Shown in pieces: positions 8,594 to 16,942 of a stretch of DNA of 64,000 nt. This stretch comes from Hydrogenophaga sp. PBL-H3 (lineage in GTDB: Bacteria; Pseudomonadota; Gammaproteobacteria; Burkholderiales; Burkholderiaceae_C), in NCBI RefSeq assembly GCF_010104355.1, contig NZ_CP044972.1, positions 3,658,001 to 3,722,000 of the forward strand, written 5' to 3'. Below the pieces are notes generated by a model. It searched no databases. It worked only from the letters and a program-made list of their open reading frames with translations, and had not been told where the DNA came from. The first letter of the stretch is position 1. Each line of letters opens with the position of its first letter. Made by a program: the position numbers and the translations under genes.

Positions 8594-9253
8594 ATGACCA
8601 CAGCCACAGACGCCTTGATCAATGCCGCCGACTCGGCCTTGAGGACCTTGTTCGTGACCCCCAGGGCATCGCGCGATTGCCCAACGGTGCCCGAGCGAGC
8701 CACTGACCACGAACTCAGCGAAGCGGACAAGCACCTCTCTGGTGCCTTGATGCGGGTGAACCATGTGGGCGAGGTGTGCGCCCAGGCGCTTTACACGGCG
8801 CAAGCCCTCACCGCCCGCTGGCCTGGGAGCTCAGGCCAGCCCAACAGGGCCCTGGCGGCTCAACTGGAAGCGGCTGGCAAGGAGGAAACCGATCACCTGG
8901 CCTGGACCCAGACCCGACTGGACGAGCTGGGAGCGCGCGCTTCGTTGCTGAACCCCTTGTGGTACGCGGGAGCTTTCGGTCTGGGGCTGATGGCTGGGTG
9001 CCTGGGGCCGGCGGTGAGCCTGGGCTTCGTGGTGGAGACCGAGCGGCAGGTGGAGGCCCATCTGGCCGAGCACATGGAGCGTTTGCCGGCTGGGGACCAC
9101 GCATCGCGCGCCATCGTGGCGCAAATGAAGCTGGACGAGGCCCGCCATGCGCGAGAAGCTCAAACAGCGGGAGCGGCGGAGTTGCCTGCGCCGGTCAAAG
9201 GGCTGATGAAGCTGGCGGCCAAGGTCATGACGACGGTGGCGCACCGCATCTGA
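8594..9253 (+). CDS. coq7: Coq7, demethoxyubiquinone hydroxylase
   Basis: Di-iron monooxygenase that hydroxylates the demethoxy-benzoquinol intermediate in ubiquinone synthesis, attached to the inner membrane. 219 residues, as usual for bacterial Coq7. Ferritin-like iron ligands are visible: Glu in [12 protein letters not shown] (near 60), ExxH in EETDHLAW (near 98-101), Glu in [13 protein letters not shown], and ExxH in DEARHA. The short internal repeat of the two-helix motif is typical. The start ATG was chosen because homology begins just after it ([14 protein letters not shown]) and the upstream extension is unlike the family. It converges with the OsmC gene, 9 bp away. Confidence 0.95.
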   Translation: MTTATDALINAADSALRTLFVTPRASRDCPTVPERATDHELSEADKHLSGALMRVNHVGEVCAQALYTAQALTARWPGSSGQPNRALAAQLEAAGKEETDHLAWTQTRLDELGARASLLNPLWYAGAFGLGLMAGCLGPAVSLGFVVETERQVEAHLAEHMERLPAGDHASRAIVAQMKLDEARHAREAQTAGAAELPAPVKGLMKLAAKVMTTVAHRI

Positions 9254-9262
9254 AGCGCTGGA

Positions 9263-9712
9263 TCAGGCTTCCAGCACCTCAAAGCTGGTGGTGATGGCCG
9301 CCGTCTTGCCCAGCATGATGCTGGCCGAGCAGTATTTGTCGTGGCTCATGGCAATGGCGCGCTCGACCGCAACAGTCGGGATGGCTTTGCCGCTCACGGT
9401 GAAGTGCATGTGGATCTTGGTAAAGACCTTCGGGTCTGTTTCTGCGCGCTCGGTTTCGAGCTTGACGCTGCAACCGCGCACATCGTGACGACCCCGTTTG
9501 AGGATGAGCACGACGTCGTAGGCGGTGCAGCCGCCGGTGCCGGCCAGCACGGTTTCCATGGGGCGCGGCGCCATGTTGGCGCCCCCGTTCTCAGGCTTGG
9601 TGGCGTCGGGGGCACCGTCCATGGTGATCACGTGCCCGCTGCCGGTTTCTGCCACAAAGCCCATGCGGGAACGGGTGCCGGTCGCGCCGGTCCAGGTGAC
9701 GGTGCATTCCAT
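9263..9712 (-). CDS. OsmC family peroxiredoxin-like protein
   Basis: 149-residue OsmC/Ohr-superfamily protein. These cytoplasmic dimers reduce organic hydroperoxides using two cysteines. Both are present: Cys62 in GTGGCTAYDVV and Cys128 in DKYCSAS, with the helix AMSHDKYCSAS matching the YhfA-like branch of the family. The gene is monocistronic, convergent with coq7 and divergent from the ilvA leader. Whether it acts mainly on peroxides or has another redox role cannot be decided here. Confidence 0.92.
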   Translation of the reverse strand: MECTVTWTGATGTRSRMGFVAETGSGHVITMDGAPDATKPENGGANMAPRPMETVLAGTGGCTAYDVVLILKRGRHDVRGCSVKLETERAETDPKVFTKIHMHFTVSGKAIPTVAVERAIAMSHDKYCSASIMLGKTAAITTSFEVLEA

Positions 9713-9789
9713 GGAAAGTGTCCAGTCGTGAAATGGTCAACAGAGTTGGGGGCAGCGCCCTAGAAGCGCTAAAAAAACGACGGCGCATG

Positions 9790-9817
9790 TTGCGTCGCAG
9801 CATGGCTTCGTTATACT
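9790..9817 (+). promoter_or_regulatory. Sigma-70 promoter of the ilvA leader / small RNA
   Basis: TTGCGT (9790-9795) and TATACT (9812-9817) with a 16-bp spacer. The start point is expected near 9824. It is the best sigma-70 match in this gap and points at the C-rich leader and terminator that precede ilvA. Confidence 0.7.
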
Positions 9818-9823
9818 GGCGGC

Positions 9824-9902
9824 ATTGTATGTAAGGTTGTCTCCTCTACCCTCCCTGGGTGGATTCAAGCCCGGACCGGTTCTGCCAGTCCGGGCTTTTT
9901 TT
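9824..9902 (+). ncRNA. Putative small RNA or attenuator leader upstream of ilvA
   Basis: A short transcript of about 79 nt is predicted from the promoter at 9790-9817 to the terminator at 9867-9902. It begins with an ATG-TAA minimal frame (9829-9834), then a C-rich stretch (GTCTCCTCTACCC). A small hairpin, CTACCC/GGGTGG, presents the loop TCCCT, which resembles an anti-Shine-Dalgarno sequence. A strong terminator ends it. No leader peptide rich in Ile/Val/Leu/Thr codons is present, so classical ribosome-stalling attenuation is not supported. Either an independent trans-acting RNA or a riboregulated leader of ilvA fits. No known RNA family was recognised. Confidence 0.55.
9867..9902 (+). terminator. 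Strong Rho-independent terminator before ilvA
   Basis: A 10-bp perfect stem AAGCCCGGAC/GTCCGGGCTT (9867-9876 and 9888-9897), an 11-nt loop, and seven T residues. It sits only 34 bp upstream of the ilvA start codon and points in the same direction, so most transcripts starting at 9824 should end here. Confidence 0.92.
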
Positions 9903-9935
9903 CGCCCCGATATGATGGGGTTGGAGAACATTCGT

Positions 9936-11537
9936 ATGACAGCCCGCGCCGCCAAACCCAAAACCCAGCCCCTGCCCTCACCCGTCACCACCATGGGGCC
10001 GGCCGACTACCTCAAGAAAATCCTGACCGCGCGCGTGTATGACGTGGCGGTGGAGTCTGCGCTGGAGCCAGCGCGCAACCTGAGCGAACGGCTTCACAAC
10101 ACGGTGCTGCTCAAGCGCGAAGACCAGCAACCGGTGTTCAGCTTCAAGCTGCGCGGCGCATACAACAAGATGGCGCACCTGACGCCGGAGCAACTCAAGA
10201 AGGGCGTGATCTGCGCTTCGGCTGGCAACCATGCCCAGGGTGTGGCGCTGAGCGGGCGCAAGCTGGGCACGCGGGCGGTGATCGTCATGCCGACCACCAC
10301 GCCGCAGGTCAAGATTGACGCGGTACGTGGCTTCGGTGGCGAGGTGGTGTTGCATGGTGAGAGCTACACGGACGCCTACAACCACTCGGTTGAACTGCAA
10401 AAGAAACAGGGACTCACTTTTGTGCATCCTTTCGACGATCCGGACGTGATCGCCGGGCAGGGCACGATTGCCATGGAAATCCTGCGACAGCTGCAAAGCC
10501 TGGGCTCGGACCACCTGGATGCGGTGTTCGTGGCCATTGGCGGCGGTGGCCTGATTTCGGGCGTGGCCAATTACATCAAGGCGCTGCGCCCGGAGATCAA
10601 GGTCATCGGCGTGCAGATGAACGACTCGGACGCGATGATCCGCTCGGTGCGCGAGGGCGAGCGCACCACGCTGGCCGATGTGGGTCTGTTTTCGGACGGT
10701 ACAGCGGTGAAGCTGGTGGGCGAAGAAACCTTTCGCATCGCACGCGGCCTGGTGGACGAATTCATCACCGTGGACACGGACGCGGTGTGTGCCGCCATCA
10801 AGGATGTGTTCGTGGACACGCGCAGCATCGTGGAGCCAGCCGGCGCGCTGTCGGTGGCGGCCATCAAACAGTACGTGGCCACGCACAAGACCCGCGGGCA
10901 GACCTATGCGGCGATTCTGTGCGGGGCGAACATGAACTTCGACCGCCTGCGTTTCGTGGCCGAGCGCGCCGAGGTGGGCGAAGAGCGCGAAGCGCTGTTC
11001 GCAGTGACCATCCCCGAGGAGCGCGGCAGCTTCCGGCGCTTTTGCGAACTCATTGGCGACCTGCCGGGTGGCCCGCGCAACGTGACCGAGTTCAACTACC
11101 GCATCCACGATGGCAGCGAGGCCCATGTGTTCGTCGGGCTCACCACGCAGGGCAAGGGCGAGTCGGCCAAGATCGCGAAGAACCTGATCAAGCATGGCTT
11201 CCAGACACTGGACCTGACCCACGACGACCTGGCCAAGGAACACATCCGCCACATGGTGGGCGGGCATTCGCCGCTGGCGCATGACGAGCGTTTGCTGCGC
11301 TTCGTGTTTCCCGAACGCCCGGGCGCCCTGCTCAAGTTCCTGAACCTGATGCGTCCGGGCTGGAACATCAGCCTGTTTCATTACCGCAACCAGGGCGCGG
11401 ACTACGGGCGCATCCTCGTGGGCCTTCAGGTGCCGGCCAAAGACCACAAGGCTTTCGACAATTTTCTGGAAACCCTGGGTTACCCCTGCGTGGAAGAGAC
11501 CAACAACCCGGTCTATCGCCTGTTTCTGCGGAGTTGA
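9936..11537 (+). CDS. ilvA: Threonine ammonia-lyase, biosynthetic (threonine dehydratase)
   Basis: PLP enzyme converting L-threonine to 2-oxobutanoate and ammonia, the first step toward isoleucine. 533 residues, the long allosteric form. The catalytic domain shows the PLP lysine in FSFKLRGAY (Lys71), the GNHAQGVA substrate loop and the glycine loop IGGGGLISG that holds the phosphate. From about residue 350 two ACT-like regulatory subdomains follow (LFAVTIPEERGSFRRF and LRFVFPERPGALLKF), the sites of isoleucine/valine control. The ATG at 9936 was chosen because GGAG lies nine bases upstream; further upstream in-frame starts would cross the terminator. The regulatory leader is described separately. 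Confidence 0.96.
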   Translation: MTARAAKPKTQPLPSPVTTMGPADYLKKILTARVYDVAVESALEPARNLSERLHNTVLLKREDQQPVFSFKLRGAYNKMAHLTPEQLKKGVICASAGNHAQGVALSGRKLGTRAVIVMPTTTPQVKIDAVRGFGGEVVLHGESYTDAYNHSVELQKKQGLTFVHPFDDPDVIAGQGTIAMEILRQLQSLGSDHLDAVFVAIGGGGLISGVANYIKALRPEIKVIGVQMNDSDAMIRSVREGERTTLADVGLFSDGTAVKLVGEETFRIARGLVDEFITVDTDAVCAAIKDVFVDTRSIVEPAGALSVAAIKQYVATHKTRGQTYAAILCGANMNFDRLRFVAERAEVGEEREALFAVTIPEERGSFRRFCELIGDLPGGPRNVTEFNYRIHDGSEAHVFVGLTTQGKGESAKIAKNLIKHGFQTLDLTHDDLAKEHIRHMVGGHSPLAHDERLLRFVFPERPGALLKFLNLMRPGWNISLFHYRNQGADYGRILVGLQVPAKDHKAFDNFLETLGYPCVEETNNPVYRLFLRS

Positions 11538-11554
11538 GAGCGACGGATCGCACC

Positions 11555-12652
11555 ATGCCACACGACCCCATCTTTGGATCCATCTCCAGGCGCTCGACGG
11601 CGCTGCCCGAGGCGCTGAAGCTGCCCATGGTGGCGGGCACGACAGACACCATGCTGGAGTTCGCATTGCGCCAGCGCCTGGCACCCGAAGGCTTGCCAGA
11701 GCATGCCCTGGGTCGCATGGAATCCCTGGTGCTGCAGCTGGCGCGTGTGCAAAACGGCACGTCGATCGAATTCGATCTGCTGGCGTTTGATTCACCACAG
11801 CTGGTGGTGTTTGCAGCCGACCACGGCATCGCAGACGAAGGCATGTCGTCGATGGGGCCGTCGATGACGGAGCAAATGGTGATGCAGCTGTTGCGCGGTC
11901 AATCGCCCGTGAACGCGCTCGCCGCATCGCATGGTTTTGATCTCACCGTGGTGGACGCCGGCATGGCCAAGCCGATCTCGCCGCCCAACGACACCAGGCT
12001 GCGCGGCGCCCTGCTGCTGCGCAAGATCGCTTACGGCACACGCAACGTCTTGCTCGGACCGGCGATGTCCACCGCACAGGCGGTGTCGGCGGTGCATGCC
12101 GGCATGGATGTGGTGCGCCACCTGCCGGGCAACGTCATCGCGCTGGGTGATGTGGGCGTGGCCAATTCGGTGAGCGCGGCTTTGCTGCTGTCGCGCCTGT
12201 GCGGCGTGCCGCTGGTGGACGCCTTCAGCCGAGACGATGCCGAGGCCCGCAACCTGGACGACTCCCAGCATGTGCAGCGGGTGGAGAAGCTTTCAGCGGC
12301 AGCCGCACGCCACCGCCATGCCATCAGCCCGTTTGAAGCCCTGGCGGCGCTGGGCGGATTCGAGATTGCCATGATGACCGGCGCCATGCTGCAGGCGGCC
12401 AGCGAGCGGCGCGTGGTGCTGGTGGATGGTTACGTGGCCGGTGCCGCGGCCTTGGTGGCCCGTGGCCTGTGCCCGGATGTGGTGGATTACCTGGTGTTCA
12501 CCCACCGCGCTGCCGATGTCGGGCACCGCCTGCTGCTCATCCACATGCAGACGCAACCACTGCTCGACATGGGCCTGCGCATCGGTCAGGGCACGGGGGC
12601 ATTGTTGGCGTGGCCCATGTTGCTGGCGGCGCAGAGCTTGCTGGAACGCTAG
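11555..12652 (+). CDS. CobT-like nicotinate-nucleotide:dimethylbenzimidazole phosphoribosyltransferase with altered catalytic positions
   Basis: 365-residue protein of the CobT fold. Family blocks are clear: ALGRMESLVLQLA near 51, FAADHGIADEGM near 87, LLGPAMS near 166, LGGFEIAMMTGAML near 266, VVLVDGYVAGAAAL near 287, and a final LRIGQGTGALLAWPM. CobT makes alpha-ribazole phosphate for the lower ligand of cobamides. Two key positions differ: the GELGxAN-type loop reads GDVGVAN (Asp199 in place of Glu) and the LGEGSG motif reads IGQGTG (Gln345 in place of the proposed catalytic Glu). Activity is therefore doubtful, or the reaction is different. The start follows ilvA by 17 bp with a weak ribosome binding site, and no other cobalamin gene is nearby. 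Confidence 0.85.
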   Translation: MPHDPIFGSISRRSTALPEALKLPMVAGTTDTMLEFALRQRLAPEGLPEHALGRMESLVLQLARVQNGTSIEFDLLAFDSPQLVVFAADHGIADEGMSSMGPSMTEQMVMQLLRGQSPVNALAASHGFDLTVVDAGMAKPISPPNDTRLRGALLLRKIAYGTRNVLLGPAMSTAQAVSAVHAGMDVVRHLPGNVIALGDVGVANSVSAALLLSRLCGVPLVDAFSRDDAEARNLDDSQHVQRVEKLSAAAARHRHAISPFEALAALGGFEIAMMTGAMLQAASERRVVLVDGYVAGAAALVARGLCPDVVDYLVFTHRAADVGHRLLLIHMQTQPLLDMGLRIGQGTGALLAWPMLLAAQSLLER

Positions 12653-12742
12653 GTGTGAAGTTCCAACAGGTTGTCGGGTGTACATCCGGCTGGCGTCTGA
12701 GTGACTGGCCCTCCTCCAACCGAACCAACGGGTGACTTGACC

Positions 12743-13639
12743 ATGGGTGTATCTCTCGAAGGCAAACTCGTTGTCGCCATCTCATCGAGGGCGCTGTTCG
12801 ATTTCGAGGAGGAAAACCGGCTGTTTGAAACCGGCGATGACCGTGCCTACATGAAACTGCAGCTTGACCGACTCGACACGCCGGCCCTGCCCGGCGTGGC
12901 GTTTTCGCTGGTGCACAAGCTGCTCGCCTTCAACGACGTCGACGCCCAGCGGGTGGAGGTGGTCATCCTCTCGCGCAACGACCCGGTTTCGGGCATGAGG
13001 GTGTTCCGCTCGGCGCAACACTACGGCCTGCCGATCCAGCGCGGCAGCTTCACGCGCGGCCAGCCACCGTGGCGCTACCTGCGCCCGCTGCGCGCCAACC
13101 TGTTCCTCTCGACCCACCTGGCCGATGTGCGCGCCGCGCTGGACACCGGCGTGCCCGCCGCTCAGGTGTATCCCCACTCGGTACACGCCAGCGACGCGCA
13201 CCCGCACGAGGTGCGCATCGCGTTTGACGGCGATGCAGTGCTGTTCTCCGACGAAGCCGAGCGCGTCTACCAATCGGAAGGCTTGTCGGCGTTCCAGGAA
13301 CACGAAGCCAGCAAAGCCGGCATGCCGCTGGCCGGTGGTCCGTTCAAACCACTGCTCGAAGCCCTGCACCGCCTGCAGAGCGAAGGCACGCCGCTCATGC
13401 GCGTGCGCACCGCACTGGTCACGGCACGCAGTGCACCGGCCCACGAGCGCGCCATCCGCACGCTGATGAACTGGAACATCGAGGTCGATGAAGCCATGTT
13501 CCTCGGCGGCCTGCCCAAGGGCGAGTTCCTGCGCGAGTTCGAGCCCGACTTCTTCTTTGACGACCAGACTGGCCACATCGAGTCGGCCTCGCTGCACGTG
13601 CCCGCCGGACACGTGGCCAGTGGCATCTCCAATCCCTGA
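12743..13639 (+). CDS. 5'-nucleotidase (PF06189 family)
   Basis: 298-residue protein of the cytosolic 5'-nucleotidase family, which removes phosphate from nucleoside monophosphates. Supporting segments are LVVAISSRALFDFEEENR near the N-terminus, VVILSRNDPVSGMRVF near 74, SFTRGQPPWRYLRPL, the RIAFDGDAVLFSDEAE strand with its Asp-Gly-Asp, and ALVTARSAPAHERAIRTL. The start is the ATG giving MGVSLEGKLVV; upstream codons do not resemble the family. It is followed 20 bp later by the SbmA-like ABC gene, so the two are likely co-transcribed. Confidence 0.88.
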   Translation: MGVSLEGKLVVAISSRALFDFEEENRLFETGDDRAYMKLQLDRLDTPALPGVAFSLVHKLLAFNDVDAQRVEVVILSRNDPVSGMRVFRSAQHYGLPIQRGSFTRGQPPWRYLRPLRANLFLSTHLADVRAALDTGVPAAQVYPHSVHASDAHPHEVRIAFDGDAVLFSDEAERVYQSEGLSAFQEHEASKAGMPLAGGPFKPLLEALHRLQSEGTPLMRVRTALVTARSAPAHERAIRTLMNWNIEVDEAMFLGGLPKGEFLREFEPDFFFDDQTGHIESASLHVPAGHVASGISNP

Positions 13640-13659
13640 CTCCCACCCTGAAGGTCAAC

Positions 13660-15438
13660 ATGACCCTGAGCGAAAAATTTCAAGGCTTCCGCGTGTTCGC
13701 CCGCAAGGTGGGTCGTCTCACCATGCCGTACTTCCGGTCCGACCAGAAATGGAAGGCGCGCGCGCTGCTGGCCGCCATCGTGGCGCTCAACCTCGGCTCG
13801 GTGTACATGCTGGTGCTGCTCAACGAGTGGAACCGCGTGTTCTACGACGCCCTGCAAAACAAGGACGCTGCCGTGTTCTGGCGCGAGCTCGGCCGCTTCA
13901 CCTACCTCGCGTTCGGCTTCATCATCATCGCGGTCTACCGCTTCTACCTCACGCAGTTGCTCGAAATGCGCTGGCGCGCCTGGATGACCGGCCACTACCT
14001 CGACCGCTGGCTCGCCAACAAGGCCTTCTACCACCTGGAACTCGCGCGCTTTGCCCAGGGCCAGGACGCCCCGCCCGACAACCCCGACCAGCGCATCGCG
14101 GAAGACATGAACCTGTTCACCAGCTACACCGTGAGCCTGACCATGGGTCTGCTCAACGCGGTGGTCACGCTGGTGAGCTTCGTCGGCATCCTGTGGGCGC
14201 TCTCGGGCAGCTTTGCCTTCTCGTTCAACGGCGGCCAATACACCATCCCCGGTTTCATGGTGTGGATGGCGGTGCTCTACTGCGCGCTCGGCAGCGTGAT
14301 CACGCACTACCTGGGTCGCTCGCAGATCGCGCTCAACTTCAAGCAGCAGCGCTTTGAAGCCGACTTCCGCCACCACCTGGTGCGCGTGCGGGAGTACAGC
14401 GAATCCATTGCGCTGGACAAGGGCGAACCGGTGGAGCGCCAGCAGCTCGGCGGGCGCTTCGGCGCCGTCATCACCAACTACCTCCAGCTCATCAACGCGC
14501 AGAAACGCCTGACCTGGTTCACCGTGGGCTTCAGCCAGGCCGCGGTGGTGTTCCCCTTCATCGTGGCCGCGCCGCGTTTTTTCAGCGGCGCGATCCAGCT
14601 CGGTGAACTGATCCAGATCTCGTCGGCCTTCGGCCGCGTGCAGGACTCGCTCTCGTGGTTCGTAGACAACTACAGCAGCCTGGCCGCCTGGCGCGCCACC
14701 ACCGACCGCATCACCAGCTTTGAAGAAAGCTTCCAGGCGCTGGAAGCCTCCGAACACATCGCCGCCCCGCAGACCAACACCGACGACGCGCTGGCCATCG
14801 ACAACCTGCAACTCGCCCTGCCCGGCGGCGTGGCGCTGCTGGCGGTGCACGGCCTGAAGGTGTCGCCGGGCGACACCGTGCTGGTCAAAGGCCCGTCGGG
14901 CAGCGGTAAATCCACCTTGTTCCGCGGCCTGGCCGGTATCTGGCCCTGGTCACAACGCACCCTGCGCACGCCCACTGGTTTTGCGGACAAGGTGATGTTC
15001 CTGCCGCAGCGGCCCTACTTTCCGCTGGGCTCGCTGCGCGACGCCCTGGCCTACCCCGAACCCGCCGAGCGCTACAGCAACGACGACCTGCAGCAAGCCC
15101 TGAGGGATGCCCTGCTGCCCGACCTGGCCACCCGGCTGGACGAGCACGACGCCTGGGGCCAGAAGCTCTCGGGCGGAGAGCAGCAGCGCCTGGCCATCGC
15201 CCGCGCGATGCTCAAGAAACCCCGCTGGCTGTTCGTGGACGAAGCCACGAGCGCGCTCGACGAAGCGGCCGAGGCCACGGTGTATGCGCGGCTGCAAGCC
15301 TTGGTGAAAGAGAGCAACGGCGCGCTGGTGTCCATTGCCCACCGGCCGGGGGTGGCGGCGTTTCACCGAACGCAGTGGACGTTCACGCCGGATGCGACGG
15401 GCGAGGCGCGTTACCGGTTGGAGTCAACGGCTGTGTAG
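13660..15438 (+). CDS. SbmA/BacA-like ABC transporter, fused permease and ATPase (YddA type)
   Basis: 592-residue inner-membrane transporter with an SbmA/BacA-like membrane domain (ABC_membrane_2; AVYRFYLTQLLEMRWRAWM and DQRIAEDMNLFTS are characteristic) and a C-terminal ATPase. Walker A GPSGSGKST near 411, signature LSGGEQQR near 503, Walker [12 protein letters not shown] near 523. Relatives import peptides such as bleomycin and microcins, and the mycobacterial member imports vitamin B12; YddA itself has unknown cargo. It probably forms an operon with the 5'-nucleotidase gene. It converges with the hlyD-like gene, separated by a short repeat. Confidence 0.93.
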   Translation: MTLSEKFQGFRVFARKVGRLTMPYFRSDQKWKARALLAAIVALNLGSVYMLVLLNEWNRVFYDALQNKDAAVFWRELGRFTYLAFGFIIIAVYRFYLTQLLEMRWRAWMTGHYLDRWLANKAFYHLELARFAQGQDAPPDNPDQRIAEDMNLFTSYTVSLTMGLLNAVVTLVSFVGILWALSGSFAFSFNGGQYTIPGFMVWMAVLYCALGSVITHYLGRSQIALNFKQQRFEADFRHHLVRVREYSESIALDKGEPVERQQLGGRFGAVITNYLQLINAQKRLTWFTVGFSQAAVVFPFIVAAPRFFSGAIQLGELIQISSAFGRVQDSLSWFVDNYSSLAAWRATTDRITSFEESFQALEASEHIAAPQTNTDDALAIDNLQLALPGGVALLAVHGLKVSPGDTVLVKGPSGSGKSTLFRGLAGIWPWSQRTLRTPTGFADKVMFLPQRPYFPLGSLRDALAYPEPAERYSNDDLQQALRDALLPDLATRLDEHDAWGQKLSGGEQQRLAIARAMLKKPRWLFVDEATSALDEAAEATVYARLQALVKESNGALVSIAHRPGVAAFHRTQWTFTPDATGEARYRLESTAV

Positions 15439-15450
15439 CCCGGCTTCGAG

Positions 15451-15475
15451 CTTCGACAGGGCTCAGCCTGAACGG
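15451..15475. repeat. Dispersed short repeat (TTCGACAGGCTCAGCC type)
   Basis: Single copy of the element CTTCGACAGGGCTCAGCC-TGAACGG, matching the pair at 25071-25171 with one insertion and one change. It sits between two convergent genes at one edge of the degraded type I secretion cassette. Confidence 0.65.
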
Positions 15476-15510
15476 AGCGGAGGGCAAAAGAAACACGAAC
15501 GCAGAGGATT

Positions 15511-16932
15511 TCAACGTTCTCTCAGGCTCTCGCTTCCGTGTTGAATCAACGGCGCAAGGAAATACTCGATCACCCGCCGCCGTCCGGTCTTGACCTCGAC
15601 GGTCACCGCCATGCCCGGGGAGAGGCTGACCTCGGTGCCGTCCACCATCAGCGTGGTCTTGGCCATGCGAACGCGGCTGGAGTAGATCAGCCCGCGCTTT
15701 TCGTCGGTGATGGCGTCGTGCGAGACCGTAGCCAATTCAGCGTCGAGCGTGCCGTACTTGGTGTACTGGAAGGTCTCGATCTTCACCTCGGCCACCTGCC
15801 CGGTTTTCACGAAACCGATGTCCTTGTTCTCGAAGAATGCTTCCACCTCCAGCGGGTTGTCACTGGGCACGATCACCATCAGGGGTTGTGCCTCGGTGAC
15901 CACGCCGCCTTGGGTGTGCACCGCCAGCTGTTGCACCGTGCCATCCACGGGTGACGTCAGGCGCATGAGCTTTCCGCGCGAGTCGGCCTTCTTCCACTCC
16001 TGATCCAGCGCGTCGAGCCTCTGCTGGGCTTCGGCGGTGCTGTCCAGCGTTGCGCGGTGGGTCTCGGCCATCAGGGCCTGGCGCTGCCCCTGCACCTCGC
16101 GCAGGGCAGCTTCCGTTTCGCGCAAGCGGCTGCGCTGATTGGCCAGATCGGCCTCCTGCTCGATGCGAACCTGCTCGCGCTCCAGGTAGCCGTGGCGCGA
16201 GACGAAGCTCTGGTCCACCAGGTTCTTGAAGTCGTGCGCGCGCTGTTGAGCAATGGGCAGCGTCTGCTCCAGCTTGCGTACCAGCGCCTGGGTGGAGCGC
16301 AGCTCGGCTTCGCGCCGGGCGGTGTCGGCACTGATGCGGCTCAGACGAGCCGTGTACTCGGCGTGTTGCCCAGCCAGCAATCGCTGGGCCTCCAGAAAGC
16401 GCGTATCGTCCACACCGGGAGGCCGGGTGAGTCGCGGCTCTTGACCCAACCGCAGGGATTCGAGCAGCGCCCGTCCGCGCGCCACTTGCAGCAACGCGAC
16501 GGCTTGCTCGCCCACCACACGCTCGGTGTCGGCCTGCGTGCTGGTGGCGTCCAGCTCGATGAGCAGGTCACCTGCCTTCACACGCTGGCCATCAGTCACG
16601 TGAATCGCTTTCACCGAGGCAGTATCGAAGGACTGGATGGTCTTGGTGCGGTCGTTGGGCACAATCTTTCCCTGCGCGGTGGCCACCACGTCTATGTGGC
16701 CGAAGATGGCCCAGAGCAGTGCGATCAACATGAAGCCGATCAGCAGCCACATGGACACTCGGGGCGCGGGGGACACGGGCGTTTCCTGCAGCGAAAGCGC
16801 AGCGGGGAGGAACTGGGCTTCGTGCGGCAAACGGGGTGTGGAAACCATCTCGGCCCTGTGTTGCCAGGCGGACTGGAACGCGGCGCCGTATCGCTTGAGG
16901 AGGTCGCTCAGCGCTTGAAGTCGAATGGTCAT
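15511..16932 (-). CDS. HlyD-family type I secretion periplasmic adaptor
   Basis: 473-residue membrane-fusion protein that links a type I ABC exporter to an outer-membrane TolC channel. It has a short cytoplasmic N-terminus, one membrane helix (MWLLIGFMLIALLWAIF), a lipoyl/barrel-sandwich region split by a long coiled coil (about residues 110-290), and the conserved C-terminal segment LSPGMAVTVEVKTGRRRVIEYFL seen in HlyD/LapC adaptors. The second ATG (16932) is preferred because GAGG lies eight bases before it; an ATG two codons upstream is too close. It overlaps the ABC gene's stop region closely, so the two are one operon. The gene looks intact although its partner is truncated. Confidence 0.92.
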   Translation of the reverse strand: MTIRLQALSDLLKRYGAAFQSAWQHRAEMVSTPRLPHEAQFLPAALSLQETPVSPAPRVSMWLLIGFMLIALLWAIFGHIDVVATAQGKIVPNDRTKTIQSFDTASVKAIHVTDGQRVKAGDLLIELDATSTQADTERVVGEQAVALLQVARGRALLESLRLGQEPRLTRPPGVDDTRFLEAQRLLAGQHAEYTARLSRISADTARREAELRSTQALVRKLEQTLPIAQQRAHDFKNLVDQSFVSRHGYLEREQVRIEQEADLANQRSRLRETEAALREVQGQRQALMAETHRATLDSTAEAQQRLDALDQEWKKADSRGKLMRLTSPVDGTVQQLAVHTQGGVVTEAQPLMVIVPSDNPLEVEAFFENKDIGFVKTGQVAEVKIETFQYTKYGTLDAELATVSHDAITDEKRGLIYSSRVRMAKTTLMVDGTEVSLSPGMAVTVEVKTGRRRVIEYFLAPLIQHGSESLRER

Positions 16933-16942
16933 GCTCATGGCC

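Noticed and set aside
9755..9779. AGCGC/GCGCT stem with A run as a terminator near the OsmC gene
   Set aside because: On each strand the T/A run is on the wrong side of the stem for termination of the neighbouring gene.
9829..9834. Minimal ATG-TAA frame in the ilvA leader as a regulatory peptide
   Set aside because: No ribosome binding site precedes it and a two-codon frame arises easily by chance. Mentioned only as part of the leader.
9978..11927. Long minus-strand open frame opposite ilvA and cobT-like
   Set aside because: Runs across two unrelated genes on the other strand, with an Arg/His/Ala-rich shadow composition and no domain.
11521..12743. Cobalamin riboswitch near the CobT-like gene
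   Set aside because: The gaps before and after the gene are too short and lack the B12-box type sequence. No such structure is visible.
13267..14850. Minus-strand open frame of 527 codons opposite the nucleotidase and ABC genes
   Set aside because: Same reasons: antisense to two recognisable proteins and rich in His/Glu/Val from reversed codons.
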